This document shows, in pieces, positions 8,402 to 17,112 of a stretch of 64,000 bases of DNA. Source of the DNA: Roseovarius mucosus DSM 17069 (GTDB taxonomy: Bacteria; Pseudomonadota; Alphaproteobacteria; Rhodobacterales; Rhodobacteraceae); contig NZ_KN293980.1 of the NCBI RefSeq assembly GCF_000768555.3, positions 158,947-222,946 on the forward strand, written 5' to 3'. The notes beneath the pieces were generated by a model. That model worked only from the letters and a program-made list of their open reading frames with translations, searched no databases and was not told the origin of the DNA. Numbering within the stretch: the stretch's first letter is position 1; each line of letters opens with the position of its first letter. The position numbers and the translations under genes are program-made.

Positions 8402-9844
8402 ATGTCCGTGGCCGATTCCCATCCAACCGAACCGCAATCCCTCTATGCTGCGCGCGAACCGGTCTTTCCCAAGAAGGTTTATGGCAAGTTTCGCAACCTG
8501 AAATGGGTGATCATGATTGTCACCTTGGGCATCTACTATATCACGCCCTGGATTCGCTGGGACCGGGGCGCAGCGCTGCCGGATCAGGCGGTTTTGCTCG
8601 ATCTGGCGAACCGGCGATTTTTCTTTTTCTGGATCGAGATTTGGCCGCACGAGTTCTATTTCGTGGCCGGTTTGTTGGTCATGGCGGGCTTGGGTCTATT
8701 TCTGTTCACCTCGGCGTTGGGTCGCGTGTGGTGCGGCTATGCCTGTCCGCAGACGGTGTGGACCGATCTTTTCATTCTTGTTGAGCGTTGGATCGAGGGG
8801 GATCGCAATGCGCGGCTGCGCCTGCATCGGCAAAAGAAATGGGATCTGCGCAAGGCGCGGCTGCGTCTGACCAAGTGGATCACTTGGGCTTTGATCGCGG
8901 TGGCCACCGGCGGGGCTTGGGTATTCTATTTCACCGATGCACCGACCCTGTTGGTCGATCTCTTTACCCTCAATGCCCATCCCATCGCCTATACGACGAT
9001 TGCGGTGTTGACCGGCACGACGTTCTTCTTCGGCGGCTTTGCCCGCGAGCAGATCTGTATTTATGCCTGCCCTTGGCCGCGTATTCAGGCGGCGATGATG
9101 GATGAGGATACGCTGACCGTCGGCTATCGTGAATGGCGGGGCGAGCCGCGAAAGAATTCAGAAGCGGTCAAGGCGGGTGAGCCGCAAGGCGATTGCATCG
9201 ACTGCATGGCTTGCGTCAATGTTTGCCCGGTGGGGATCGACATTCGCGATGGTCAACAACTGGAGTGCATCACCTGCGCGCTCTGTATCGACGCGTGCGA
9301 CGACATCATGGCCAAGATCGGCAAGCCGCGCGGCCTGATCGACTATATGGCCTTTACCGATGAAGAGGCAGAGCGGGCGGGCGGCAAGCCAAAGCCGATC
9401 TTTAAACATATCCTGCGCCCACGCACGATTCTTTATACCGCACTCTGGTCCCTGGTTGGGATCGGGCTTGTCTTTGCGCTGTTCATCCGGTCGGATATCG
9501 ACCTGACCGTGGCACCGGTGCGCAACCCGACCTATGTCACTCTGTCTGATGGTTCGATCCGCAATACCTATGAGGTGCGCATCCGGAACATGCAGCACGA
9601 GACGCGCGAATTCGAGATCACGGTCAAGGGCGATCCGGCAATTTCGCTCCAACTGGAAGGCGTGACCGATAACAAGATCAGCGTGAACGCTGATGAAATG
9701 TTCCTGCAGCGCGTCTATCTGGTGGCCCCGCCAGAGTCCGAACCTGCCGAGGAAGAGCGGAGCGAGATTCGCATCTGGATCGAGGACATGACCAACGGTG
9801 AGCGGGCCTATAAGGACACGGTCTTTAACGGAAAGGATAACTGA
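8402..9844 (+). CDS. ccoG: cbb3 oxidase assembly protein CcoG (cupric reductase, 2 x [4Fe-4S])
   Basis: The 480-residue membrane protein belongs to the CcoG/FixG/RdxA family, which reduces Cu(II) to Cu(I) for cbb3 assembly. It has N-terminal hydrophobic segments including a quinol-oxidase-like GYACPQTVW stretch, a further cysteine segment (IYACPWPRIQ), and a ferredoxin-type pair of cluster motifs around residues 263-300: CIDCMACVNVCP and CITCALCIDACD. The C-terminal third (about 360-480) is the periplasmic Ig-like FixG domain. It starts the ccoGHIS operon, and its stop overlaps the ccoH ATG by one base. Confidence 0.95.
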   Translation: MSVADSHPTEPQSLYAAREPVFPKKVYGKFRNLKWVIMIVTLGIYYITPWIRWDRGAALPDQAVLLDLANRRFFFFWIEIWPHEFYFVAGLLVMAGLGLFLFTSALGRVWCGYACPQTVWTDLFILVERWIEGDRNARLRLHRQKKWDLRKARLRLTKWITWALIAVATGGAWVFYFTDAPTLLVDLFTLNAHPIAYTTIAVLTGTTFFFGGFAREQICIYACPWPRIQAAMMDEDTLTVGYREWRGEPRKNSEAVKAGEPQGDCIDCMACVNVCPVGIDIRDGQQLECITCALCIDACDDIMAKIGKPRGLIDYMAFTDEEAERAGGKPKPIFKHILRPRTILYTALWSLVGIGLVFALFIRSDIDLTVAPVRNPTYVTLSDGSIRNTYEVRIRNMQHETREFEITVKGDPAISLQLEGVTDNKISVNADEMFLQRVYLVAPPESEPAEEERSEIRIWIEDMTNGERAYKDTVFNGKDN

Positions 9845-10299
9845 TGGCTGAGCGTCAGATCACCGGCAGGCATGTGTTGATCGGCTTTGTCGGGGCTTTT
9901 TCCGTGATCATCGGCGTCAATCTGGTTCTGGCATGGTCGGCGGTGCGAACCTTTCCGGGGCTTGAGGTCAAGAACTCGTATGTTGCCAGTCAGGAATTCA
10001 ACGAGCGAAAGGCCGCTCAAGAGGGGCTGGGTTGGACCGTGGAGGCGGATCACGCAGGCGGGCTCTTGATGCTGCACATCACCGATGTCGCGGGCAATCC
10101 TGTCGAGGTGGCACGGCTTGAGGCGACTGTGGGGCGGGCCACCCATGTGCAGGACGACCAGACGCCCGAATTCCGCTATGATGGGCAGGCCTATGTTGCG
10201 CCAGTGGATTTGGGCGATGGCAACTGGAATATCCGCATGAAGGCTTGGGATAATGATGGGACCCTCTTTCAACAGCGCGTCGTTCTGCACAAGGAATAG
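9844..10299 (+). CDS. ccoH: cbb3 oxidase assembly protein CcoH (FixH family)
   Basis: The 151-residue protein has one N-terminal transmembrane helix (about 10-32) and a periplasmic FixH domain, matching CcoH, which associates with CcoN during assembly. The segment NSYVASQEFNERKAAQE is typical of the family. Translation is probably coupled to ccoG (TGATG overlap) and the stop precedes the ccoI ATG by 3 bases. Confidence 0.92.
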   Translation: MAERQITGRHVLIGFVGAFSVIIGVNLVLAWSAVRTFPGLEVKNSYVASQEFNERKAAQEGLGWTVEADHAGGLLMLHITDVAGNPVEVARLEATVGRATHVQDDQTPEFRYDGQAYVAPVDLGDGNWNIRMKAWDNDGTLFQQRVVLHKE

Positions 10300-10302
10300 A
10301 CC

Positions 10303-12486
10303 ATGACCGCCACGATGCGTCCTTCGCCCTCGGCCTGTCCGGCCTGTGCTGCCGCCCCGGCGGCTGAGGCCTTGGCCGCAAGCGCGCTGCCACGGGCCCA
10401 GATTGCGCTGTCACTGCCCACGATCCATTGTTCGGCCTGTATTTCCAAGATCGAGCGGGCGCTCAATGCGGATAACCGGGTGAACTCTGCACGTGTCAAC
10501 CTGACCCTGAAACGGGCCAGCATTGACGCCGCCCCAGACGTGACCGCCGAAGAGATGCGCGCGCTGGTCGAGGGGTTGGGATACGAGGCCCATGAGCTGG
10601 ATCAGGGCACGCTGAATGCCACCGCCAACGATCGCGCCGGGCGCGACCTCCTGATGCGGCTGGCCGTTGCCGGATTCGCCAGCATGAATGTCATGCTCTT
10701 GTCGGTGTCGGTCTGGTCCGGTGCCGAGGATGCGACGCGCGATATGTTCCACTGGATTTCGGCCGCGATCACCTTGCCGGCGATTGCCTTTTCCGGGGTG
10801 CCGTTCTTTCGCAACGCCTGGACTGCGCTGCGCAACGGGCGGCTCAACATGGATGTGCCGATTGTGTTGGCCATTGTGCTGGCGATCTTCACCTCGCTCT
10901 GGGAAACGATGCTATCGGGGCATCATGCCTATTTCGATGCCGCCATGGCGCTCACGTTTTTCCTCTTGGCGGGGCGCTACCTTGATCACCGGACCCGGGC
11001 GATTGCGCGCTCTGCGGCGCAAGAATTGACAGCGCTAGAGGTGCCCCGCGCGACGCGCTTGCTGGATGGCGCAGAAGAGGTTGTAAACGTTGCACAATTG
11101 GCTGTTGGCGATCACATCCTGGTGCGGCCCGGTGGGCGCATGCCGGTGGACGGTGAGATTGTGCAGGGCACGTCCGAGATTGACCGTTCGCTTCTGACGG
11201 GCGAGACGCTGCCGGTCTTTGCGGGGGTGGGGCAGGCGGTCAGTGCGGGCGAGGTCAACCTGACCGGGCCGTTGACCATTCGTGCAACGGCGGTGGGGGC
11301 GGAAACCTCGCTGCATCGCATGGCCGATCTTGTGGCCATCGCGGAATCCGGACGCTCGCGCTATACCTCGCTCGCCGATAGCGCCGCCAAGCTCTATGCG
11401 CCGGGGGTGCATATCCTTGCAGGGCTCAGTTTCATGGGCTGGTATCTCTATACATGGGATGTGCGCACGGCGCTGAATATTGCTGCTGCGGTTTTGATCA
11501 TCACCTGCCCTTGTGCGCTTGGCCTTGCGGTGCCTGCGGTCACGACGGCGGCCTCGGGGCGGCTTTTCCGGCGGGGGATGCTGATCAAGCACGAAACCGC
11601 GCTGGAACGGCTGGCGCAGGTCGATACCGTCGTGTTCGACAAGACAGGCACGCTGACCACAGGCGCTCCGCAGGCGACGAACCTTGAAACATTGCCGCGC
11701 CCGGTCGTGGAATTGGCGCTGGCGCTGGCGCAGGGGTCTTCGCATCCTCTGGCGCAGTCGATCACGCGCACTGCGCGCGCGGCGGGGATTGTGGCGGCTG
11801 ACCTTACAGATCTTACAGAAGTGCCGGGATATGGTACAAAGGCCCGCTATCAGAACCAAGAGGTGCGTTTGGGGCGTGCCAGCTGGACCGGGGCACAGGG
11901 TCTGTCCGAGACAGCGACCTTTCTCAGAATCGGAGAGGAGCCGCCGGTCGCCATCACCTTTGCCGATGCGCTGCGGCCCGGTGCCGCCGAAGCGGTGCAG
12001 GGATTGATGGATCAGGGCAAGCGCGTGATCCTGATGTCCGGTGATACCACCCCGGCAGTCGAGGCGCTGGCCACGCGCCTGGGCATTCCGCAGTGGATGG
12101 CCGAGGCACTGCCCGCCGACAAGGCGGCACGCGTGGCGGCATTGACCGCGGAGGGCGCGCATGTGCTGATGGTGGGGGACGGGCTCAATGACACCGCCGC
12201 TTTGGCCGGCGCGCATGTCTCCATTTCACCGGCAACGGCGCTGGATGCCGCGCGGGTTGCCTCGGATATCGTGCTTTTGGGCAATGACCTCTCGCCGATT
12301 GCGGCGGCCTGTGTGACGGCGCAATCCGCGACGCGCCGCATTCGCGAGAATTTCCAGATCGCGACGATCTATAACATCATTGCCGTGCCCTTGGCGGTGG
12401 CGGGGCTTTGCTCGCCGTTGATCGCCGCCTTGGCCATGTCGCTCAGTTCGATTACCGTCTCTCTCAACGCGCTGCGACTGAGGTAG
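10303..12486 (+). CDS. ccoI: copper-translocating P1B-type ATPase CcoI
   Basis: The 727-residue pump would move Cu(I) across the inner membrane for the cbb3 CuB site (CcoI/FixI/CopA2 group). It has an N-terminal CPAC motif (C12/C15), a heavy-metal domain with HCSACISKIE (C43/C46), eight predicted membrane segments, the metal-channel CPC (C402/C404), the phosphorylation motif DKTGT (D446), the SSHPLA motif and the hinge GDGLND near residue 626. Position after ccoGH supports CcoI rather than a detoxifying CopA. The ccoS ATG follows 3 bases after the stop. Confidence 0.95.
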   Translation: MTATMRPSPSACPACAAAPAAEALAASALPRAQIALSLPTIHCSACISKIERALNADNRVNSARVNLTLKRASIDAAPDVTAEEMRALVEGLGYEAHELDQGTLNATANDRAGRDLLMRLAVAGFASMNVMLLSVSVWSGAEDATRDMFHWISAAITLPAIAFSGVPFFRNAWTALRNGRLNMDVPIVLAIVLAIFTSLWETMLSGHHAYFDAAMALTFFLLAGRYLDHRTRAIARSAAQELTALEVPRATRLLDGAEEVVNVAQLAVGDHILVRPGGRMPVDGEIVQGTSEIDRSLLTGETLPVFAGVGQAVSAGEVNLTGPLTIRATAVGAETSLHRMADLVAIAESGRSRYTSLADSAAKLYAPGVHILAGLSFMGWYLYTWDVRTALNIAAAVLIITCPCALGLAVPAVTTAASGRLFRRGMLIKHETALERLAQVDTVVFDKTGTLTTGAPQATNLETLPRPVVELALALAQGSSHPLAQSITRTARAAGIVAADLTDLTEVPGYGTKARYQNQEVRLGRASWTGAQGLSETATFLRIGEEPPVAITFADALRPGAAEAVQGLMDQGKRVILMSGDTTPAVEALATRLGIPQWMAEALPADKAARVAALTAEGAHVLMVGDGLNDTAALAGAHVSISPATALDAARVASDIVLLGNDLSPIAAACVTAQSATRRIRENFQIATIYNIIAVPLAVAGLCSPLIAALAMSLSSITVSLNALRLR

Positions 12487-12489
12487 CCT

Positions 12490-12648
12490 ATGAATATTCT
12501 CACCTACCTGATCCCGATTTCCCTGATCCTTGGGGGCGTGGGGCTTGTGGCGTTTGTCTATACCGTGCGTTCGAACCAGTATGACGATCCCGAAGGGGAC
12601 GCGCGCCGCATCCTGTCAAACGATTGGGACGACCGCCCCAAGCCCTGA
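12490..12648 (+). CDS. ccoS: cbb3 oxidase maturation protein CcoS
   Basis: This 52-residue frame follows ccoI directly. It starts MNILTYLIPISLILGGVGL, a single hydrophobic helix, and continues with FVYTVRSNQYDDPEGDA, the hallmark DDPEGDA segment of CcoS, the small membrane protein needed for insertion of redox cofactors in CcoN. It ends the ccoGHIS operon, 66 bases before the convergent end of the carboxypeptidase gene. Confidence 0.93.
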   Translation: MNILTYLIPISLILGGVGLVAFVYTVRSNQYDDPEGDARRILSNDWDDRPKP

Positions 12649-12660
12649 CGTCGATTTCAT

Positions 12661-12702
12661 CTGGCCGAAAATACCTCGGGGGTTTGGGGGCAGCGCCCCC
12701 AA
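12661..12702. terminator. convergent-junction hairpin, repeat family 1 copy B
   Basis: AAATACCTCGGGGG is followed by the hairpin TTGGGGGC-AGC-GCCCCCAA (12684-12702). The unit is nearly identical to copy A at 2411-2451; the base of the stem is conserved while the loop differs. It separates the convergent ccoS and carboxypeptidase genes and is best read as a bidirectional terminator. Confidence 0.65.
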
Positions 12703-12714
12703 TCCGTCGCGTGC

Positions 12715-14172
12715 TCAGCTTGGCCCAATCATGAAACAGGTGATCTTCTTGGCCTGAAGGCGGCGACACGCGAGATCGGCACTTTCACGGGTCATCCCCA
12801 TGAAATTGGCGTCGAATCCGGCGGGGCGCTGCACCACTTTGCGCAGGCTGCCATCAAGCGTGGCCATTTCGTTCAACGCGGTCTGCAAGAGCATCTGGCG
12901 TGCCTTGTACTCGCTTGCATAGCGGCCCACGTTGATACCCCAATGCCGCCCGCCAGAGGTCGAGACGCGAGTCACGACCTCGGGTTGTGGCTCTGGGGCC
13001 GGGGCACTGGCCAGCACGATATCGGTCGGGCGTTGTTCCGGGCGAATGTCAGGTGTGACTGTGACGCTACCTTGGGGAATGGGCGCAGTTTCGGCGCTGG
13101 CCGTCGCGACCTGTTGGGCGGCCAGAAGTGCGCGTTCGATATCATCCCGCGCGGCGATAACGGGGGCCGGGGCCGCGGGCAGGGGACGCGATTGCGGCCG
13201 TAGGCTCTTGGCGACCGCAGCGGCGGAGGTCAGGCGTACGGTCTTGGCGGCAAGGGCGGGGCGCTCTTCGCCTTTGGCGATCATCACGGGTGCGGTGCCC
13301 AGTTTGCCCATATAGGGCGGGCGCGCGGGGCGGTGGACCGCGACGCGCGTCGGAGCCTTGCTAAAGCCGAGGTCGAGAAGTTCCGCCACCTTGGCATTGC
13401 GCGATGCCGTGGATTGCCCGCCAAACACGGTGGCGATGATCCGTTCGCCACCCCGTTCGGCGCTGGCTGTGAGGTTGAAGCCTGCTGCACGGGTATAGCC
13501 TGTCTTGATCCCGTCGGCACCGCGATAGGCTTCGAGAAGGCGGCGGTTGGTGTGGCTGACCGAGGTCACGCCGGCATCGGTGGTGATGCGCGAGAAAAGG
13601 TTGTAATATTGCGGATAGTCATAAAACAGGTGCCGCCCGAGAATGGACATGTCGCGGGCGGTGGACAGATGGCCATTCTCGGTCAGGCCATGGGCGTTCT
13701 TGAAGGTGGTGCGCGTCATTCCAAGCGCTTGGGCTGTGCGGTTCATGCGGCGGGCGAATTGTGCCTCGGAGCCTTCGATGGCTTCGCCAAGGGCGGTTGC
13801 GGCATCATTGGCAGATTTGACCGCGGCGGCGCGGATGAGATAGCGCAGCGCAATCGAGCTGCCCGCGCGCACGCCCAGCTTGCTGGGGGGCTCGGAGGCG
13901 GCATGTTTGGAAATCACGACCTTGTCGTCAAGTCCGATTTCGCCATTCTCGATGGCCTCAAAGACCACATAGAGCGTCATCATCTTGGTCAATGACGCAG
14001 GATGCAACCGCGCGTCGGCGTTGTTGGAGTATAGGACTTCGCCATTGCGCGCATCCATTACAAAAGCTGCATAGGGTGCCGCTGCCGCGCTCAGCGGCAC
14101 AATCACCAGCATCCAGAAAGTTGCGAACGCCACCAAGCCCCAACGGACCGGCTGTCTGCCCCGTGTTTTCAT
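12715..14172 (-). CDS. D-alanyl-D-alanine carboxypeptidase (PBP5-like) with SPOR domain
   Basis: The 485-residue exported penicillin-binding protein trims the terminal D-Ala of peptidoglycan pentapeptides. A signal sequence covers about residues 1-32. The serine peptidase S11 motifs are present: SLTK (S60/K63), SAND and KTGYT. A proline/alanine-rich linker follows, and the last 75 residues (HWGINVGRYASEYKARQML onward) form a SPOR-like peptidoglycan-binding domain, which targets proteins to denuded glycan at the septum. The SPOR extension makes it longer than the roughly 400-residue E. coli PBP5. The ATG lacks a strong ribosome site but begins the signal peptide cleanly. Confidence 0.93.
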   Translation of the reverse strand: MKTRGRQPVRWGLVAFATFWMLVIVPLSAAAAPYAAFVMDARNGEVLYSNNADARLHPASLTKMMTLYVVFEAIENGEIGLDDKVVISKHAASEPPSKLGVRAGSSIALRYLIRAAAVKSANDAATALGEAIEGSEAQFARRMNRTAQALGMTRTTFKNAHGLTENGHLSTARDMSILGRHLFYDYPQYYNLFSRITTDAGVTSVSHTNRRLLEAYRGADGIKTGYTRAAGFNLTASAERGGERIIATVFGGQSTASRNAKVAELLDLGFSKAPTRVAVHRPARPPYMGKLGTAPVMIAKGEERPALAAKTVRLTSAAAVAKSLRPQSRPLPAAPAPVIAARDDIERALLAAQQVATASAETAPIPQGSVTVTPDIRPEQRPTDIVLASAPAPEPQPEVVTRVSTSGGRHWGINVGRYASEYKARQMLLQTALNEMATLDGSLRKVVQRPAGFDANFMGMTRESADLACRRLQAKKITCFMIGPS

Positions 14173-14864
14173 AGAACCGCTCTTTTACTGCCTCGCGCCG
14201 CCGGTTTTCCGGCTGGCATTGATTTATAAACTTTAGTCTATCACAGCCCTGTTTTTGATTAAAGTATTCATTTGCATAGATTTTTGAGACCTGACGACAA
14301 GATGTGGTGGAGGGGTGGCAACAAATCCCTAGATCAATGAGGTGGTCATCAGAGGTGGTCTTGCCGTGTCGACCAGAACACAGCCCGGTCTAGATGGATC
14401 GGGGTTTCCTATCTGCTTGCCACTCTCACGGATTCTGCTTGATCGGCATGGGCTTCCGCCAAGGTCAAGATGTGGCGGGCCGAGTGGGCCCCTCGGCATC
14501 GTAGTAGACCAGCCATCGTCCAATGCCGTCTCATGTCTGTGAGCCACGCTTGCCAGCAACGCAGGTAGAGGCACGACGTCATGCTGTCGCCCGTTGACTT
14601 CGAAGCCAGACAGCTGAAACTGAGCGAGGCAGGTGTCTAGAAGACTAGGGGCACCTCAGACCTCGGAAGGCCTTAGACGCACCAACGACCAAGTGACCAA
14701 TGCCTAAGTCTGTTGCGAACATCGCAGGTCGTCGACAATGATCTCAAACAGACGAAGCGAAGAATGTGATACGAAATGTGATACACTTCTAAGAAGTCAC
14801 GCGGTCCAGTTTGGAAATTTAAATAAAATTTCCAATATCTTAATATAATTTATAGTTTTGGAAG
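14173..14864. other. gene-poor, partly AT-rich stretch beside the tRNA-Phe 3' end
   Basis: No convincing gene is seen in these 692 bases. Bases 14215-14290 and 14790-14862 are clearly AT-rich compared with the surroundings. Between them, several overlapping short frames on the minus strand read like broken coding sequence (one 41-codon frame ends ...RHILTLAEAHADQAESVRV; another frame reads GWLVYYDAEGP). A short direct repeat of TGTGATACGAAA/TGTGATACAC type lies at 14766-14787. The stretch may be the scar of an element that used the tRNA 3' end. No copy of the tRNA 3' end was found here. Confidence 0.4.
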
Positions 14865-14939
14865 TGGTGCCCGGGGGCGGAATCGAACCACCGACACGAG
14901 GATTTTCAATCCACTGCTCTACCCCTGAGCTACCCGGGC
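14865..14939 (-). tRNA. tRNA-Phe (GAA)
   Basis: Read on the minus strand the segment starts GCCCGGGTAGCTCAG and ends TTCGATTCCG, CCCCGGGC and an encoded CCA. The acceptor stem GCCCGGG/CCCGGGC pairs fully, the D arm is GCTC...GAGC, and the anticodon loop TTGAAAA shows the anticodon GAA, so it charges phenylalanine. Length is 72 bases plus CCA. Confidence 0.97.
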
Positions 14940-15016
14940 ATGGGAGAAGGCTGAGCCTTCGGGTGGATGCGTTCTAGGCGAGCGCGGGCGGGGTGTCCAG
15001 AGGGTATGAGTAAAAA

Positions 15017-15199
15017 TCAATGGGGTTTTTTCAACTCTTGATCCAGAGCGTCGAGAGCCTCTTCGAGATCAGCGGGATCGGTGGAGGGCACGGCGTAATC
15101 GCCGCCAAACCATTTGCCCAAATCCACATCAGCGCAACGCCGCGAGCAGAAGGGGCGATAGCTGGGATCGGTCTTTTTCTGGCAGATCGGGCAGGTCAC
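15017..15199 (-). CDS. yacG: DNA gyrase inhibitor / zinc-finger protein YacG
   Basis: The 60-residue protein carries the YacG zinc site CPIC (C3/C6) and CSRRC (C18/C22), followed by the DLGKWFGGDYAVP segment typical of the family. YacG binds the C-terminal domain of GyrB and inhibits gyrase in E. coli. The start overlaps the stop of the upstream RNase E/G gene by 4 bases (ATGA), which indicates translational coupling. The acidic tail after residue 40 is usual. Confidence 0.93.
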   Translation of the reverse strand: MTCPICQKKTDPSYRPFCSRRCADVDLGKWFGGDYAVPSTDPADLEEALDALDQELKKPH

Positions 15200-16221
15200 T
15201 TGAGCAGGTCCGTAAGGGGCTGGCGATCACGTTTGCGTTGTAATTCAAAGTGGCCCAAGGGCGTCCAGCCCGCAAGGGTGGTTTCGGTCGTGTCCTGACG
15301 CAAGGCGGCGCGGAGTGCGGATTCGAAGGTGCGGCGGTCCTTCTTGGGCATGGGGGCGAGGTCGAGTGTAATCTGCCCGCCTAGACCGCGTAGGCGCAAT
15401 TGGCGCGGCAGGTCACGGGCCATGTTGATATTTGCCTTGAGCCCGGCAGCAAGGCTGGCGTCGCCGCCGGTGTTGACATCCACGGCCACAAGCGCGCGGG
15501 TGGGTTCGATGTAAAAGGACGCACCACCGGGCAAGGGGACCAAGGGATCGCGCAAAGCGTCGAGTTGGTCGAGCACGCCGGTTTCGGAAAAGGAGCCCGG
15601 ATCGGTCAGCACATCCGCCGGGTCCGCCCAATCGCGCCAGGCAAGGCTATGAGGGCCGTCGCCTTCGGTCAGAGTTTCGGGATCGGTTCCCGTGGCATCG
15701 GCCAGCACGGCCTCGGCCAGATCGCACATAGCGCGAATATCCTCTGCAATATCATAGGCCTCGGCGCTCTCGCAGGCGGAGCGGAGGATCAGGCCCATCG
15801 GGCTGTCGCCCATCTCGGCATGGGCGATTTCAAGGAGGGAATCGCGCAGGTTCTCATCCTTGATGGCACGAGAGATATTGAGGCCCGGCGCATCCGGGGT
15901 GACGATGGCATAGCGGCTCTTGAAGAGCAGAGTGCTTGTCACCGGCAGCGCCTTGCCCGGTTCAGCATAGCCCGTGACCTGCACCAGCAGCGGTTGACCG
16001 GGGGCCAAGCCCTTGACCTGGCGCAGAAAAGCGGAGCCGTCGGGTGTGCGCAGGAACATGCCGCCCTGTCCCTTGACGGGGCGATCGGCGATGGCGCGGT
16101 AGATGGCGCCGGGGCGCGGCTGATCCGAGTCGATCAGCAGATCTTCTAGCCGCCCACCCACGAGCAGGGCTGCGGCCTCGGCACCGTTCAGATGGTCGAG
16201 CGCGATAGTGCGCAGGGTCAT
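15196..16221 (-). CDS. ribonuclease E/G family protein, short form
   Basis: The chosen ATG at 16221 overlaps the maf stop by 4 bases and gives a 341-residue product; an upstream in-frame start would run deep into maf. The N-terminal half holds a degenerate S1-like region (about 35-115), and the catalytic RNase E/G core follows, with [12 protein letters not shown] and [13 protein letters not shown] providing the two metal-binding aspartates. The Zn-link CPXCXG motif of full-length RNase E/G is absent, and the protein is about 150 residues shorter than E. coli RNase G. The maf-RNase-yacG order is characteristic of Rhodobacterales. It may process rRNA or mRNA. Confidence 0.88.
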   Translation of the reverse strand: MTLRTIALDHLNGAEAAALLVGGRLEDLLIDSDQPRPGAIYRAIADRPVKGQGGMFLRTPDGSAFLRQVKGLAPGQPLLVQVTGYAEPGKALPVTSTLLFKSRYAIVTPDAPGLNISRAIKDENLRDSLLEIAHAEMGDSPMGLILRSACESAEAYDIAEDIRAMCDLAEAVLADATGTDPETLTEGDGPHSLAWRDWADPADVLTDPGSFSETGVLDQLDALRDPLVPLPGGASFYIEPTRALVAVDVNTGGDASLAAGLKANINMARDLPRQLRLRGLGGQITLDLAPMPKKDRRTFESALRAALRQDTTETTLAGWTPLGHFELQRKRDRQPLTDLLK

Positions 16222-16796
16222 GGGATGTCCTTCCAGAGAGGGTAACCTGCGGCCCGCAAGAGGTTTGCGGTCTCGGCCAGGGGCAGCCCGACGACAGCGG
16301 TGAAAGAGCCCTGAATCCAAGGGATTAGCGCGCCTGCGGGGCCTTGGATCGCGTAGCCGCCGGCCTTGCCCTGCCAGTCATTCGTGGCAAGGTAGGCATT
16401 GAGCTCCTCATCCGAGAGACGCTTCATCTGCACGGTGGTCACGACATCCCGCTCCCATATCCGCGCGCCGCGCCGGACCGCCACGGCGGTGATCACCCGG
16501 TGCCGCCGCCCAGACAGGGCGAGCAGGAATTGTGCTGCTTCGCCAATATCCTGCGGTTTGCCAAGGATGCGGCGGCCAAGCGCCACCGTGGTATCGGCAC
16601 AAAGAACGATGTCATCGTCCTCGGCCTCAACCGCCCACGCCTTTTGCCGCGCCATGCGGGCGCAATAGGGGCGGGGCCATTCGGCCTTGGCGGGGGTTTC
16701 GTCGATCTCGGGTGGGCGGGTGTCATCCGCGACCACCCCGATCTGCGCCAGCAGATCGCGCCGGCGCGGGCTGCCGGATCCGAGGATCAAACGCAT
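16218..16796 (-). CDS. maf: Maf-family nucleoside triphosphate pyrophosphatase
   Basis: The 192-residue protein begins [14 protein letters not shown], the Maf signature (S-X-SPRR). It hydrolyses non-canonical or excess nucleoside triphosphates (dTTP/UTP or m7GTP in studied homologues) to monophosphates, cleaning the nucleotide pool. The DETP segment ([11 protein letters not shown]), the VLCADTTV stretch and the KAGGYAIQG segment are all present. It lies between infA and the RNase gene, 14 bases after infA, and overlaps the RNase start. Confidence 0.95.
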   Translation of the reverse strand: MRLILGSGSPRRRDLLAQIGVVADDTRPPEIDETPAKAEWPRPYCARMARQKAWAVEAEDDDIVLCADTTVALGRRILGKPQDIGEAAQFLLALSGRRHRVITAVAVRRGARIWERDVVTTVQMKRLSDEELNAYLATNDWQGKAGGYAIQGPAGALIPWIQGSFTAVVGLPLAETANLLRAAGYPLWKDIP

Positions 16797-16810
16797 TTAA
16801 AATCAGTCGC

Positions 16811-17029
16811 TTACTTGAAGCGGTAATTGATCCGACCCTTGGTCAGATCATAGGGGGTCATTTCCACCTGAACCTTGTCGCCCGCGAGAACGCGGATGCG
16901 GTTCTTGCGCATTTTACCTGCCGTATGTGCGATGATCTCATGGCCGTTTTCAAGCTCGACCCTGAATGTCGCGTTGGGCAGGAGTTCCTTGACGACACCG
17001 GGAAATTCGAGCGTGTCTTCCTTGGCCAT
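16811..17029 (-). CDS. infA: translation initiation factor IF-1
   Basis: The 72-residue protein is a full-length IF-1 with a single OB fold: [20 protein letters not shown] at the start, [19 protein letters not shown] in the middle and [12 protein letters not shown] at the end. It binds the ribosomal A site during initiation. AAGGAGAGACC precedes the ATG. It heads the infA-maf-RNase-yacG operon. Confidence 0.98.
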   Translation of the reverse strand: MAKEDTLEFPGVVKELLPNATFRVELENGHEIIAHTAGKMRKNRIRVLAGDKVQVEMTPYDLTKGRINYRFK

Positions 17030-17112
17030 GGTCTCTCCTTGATATGGCGCCCCGCCGTTTTGCGGAACGCGCTAGTAAATGCGCCTGTTTTGCGCGGTTT
17101 TCAAGGGTCTAA

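Noticed and set aside
14868..14939. Attachment-site duplicate of the tRNA-Phe 3' end in the adjoining stretch
   Set aside because: A scan of 14173-14864 for the 3' end of the tRNA found no repeat, so no att site is claimed.
15196..16320. Upstream start of the RNase E/G gene at 16320
   Set aside because: It would overlap maf by more than 100 bases; the ATG at 16221 gives the standard N-terminus and a 4-base overlap with maf.
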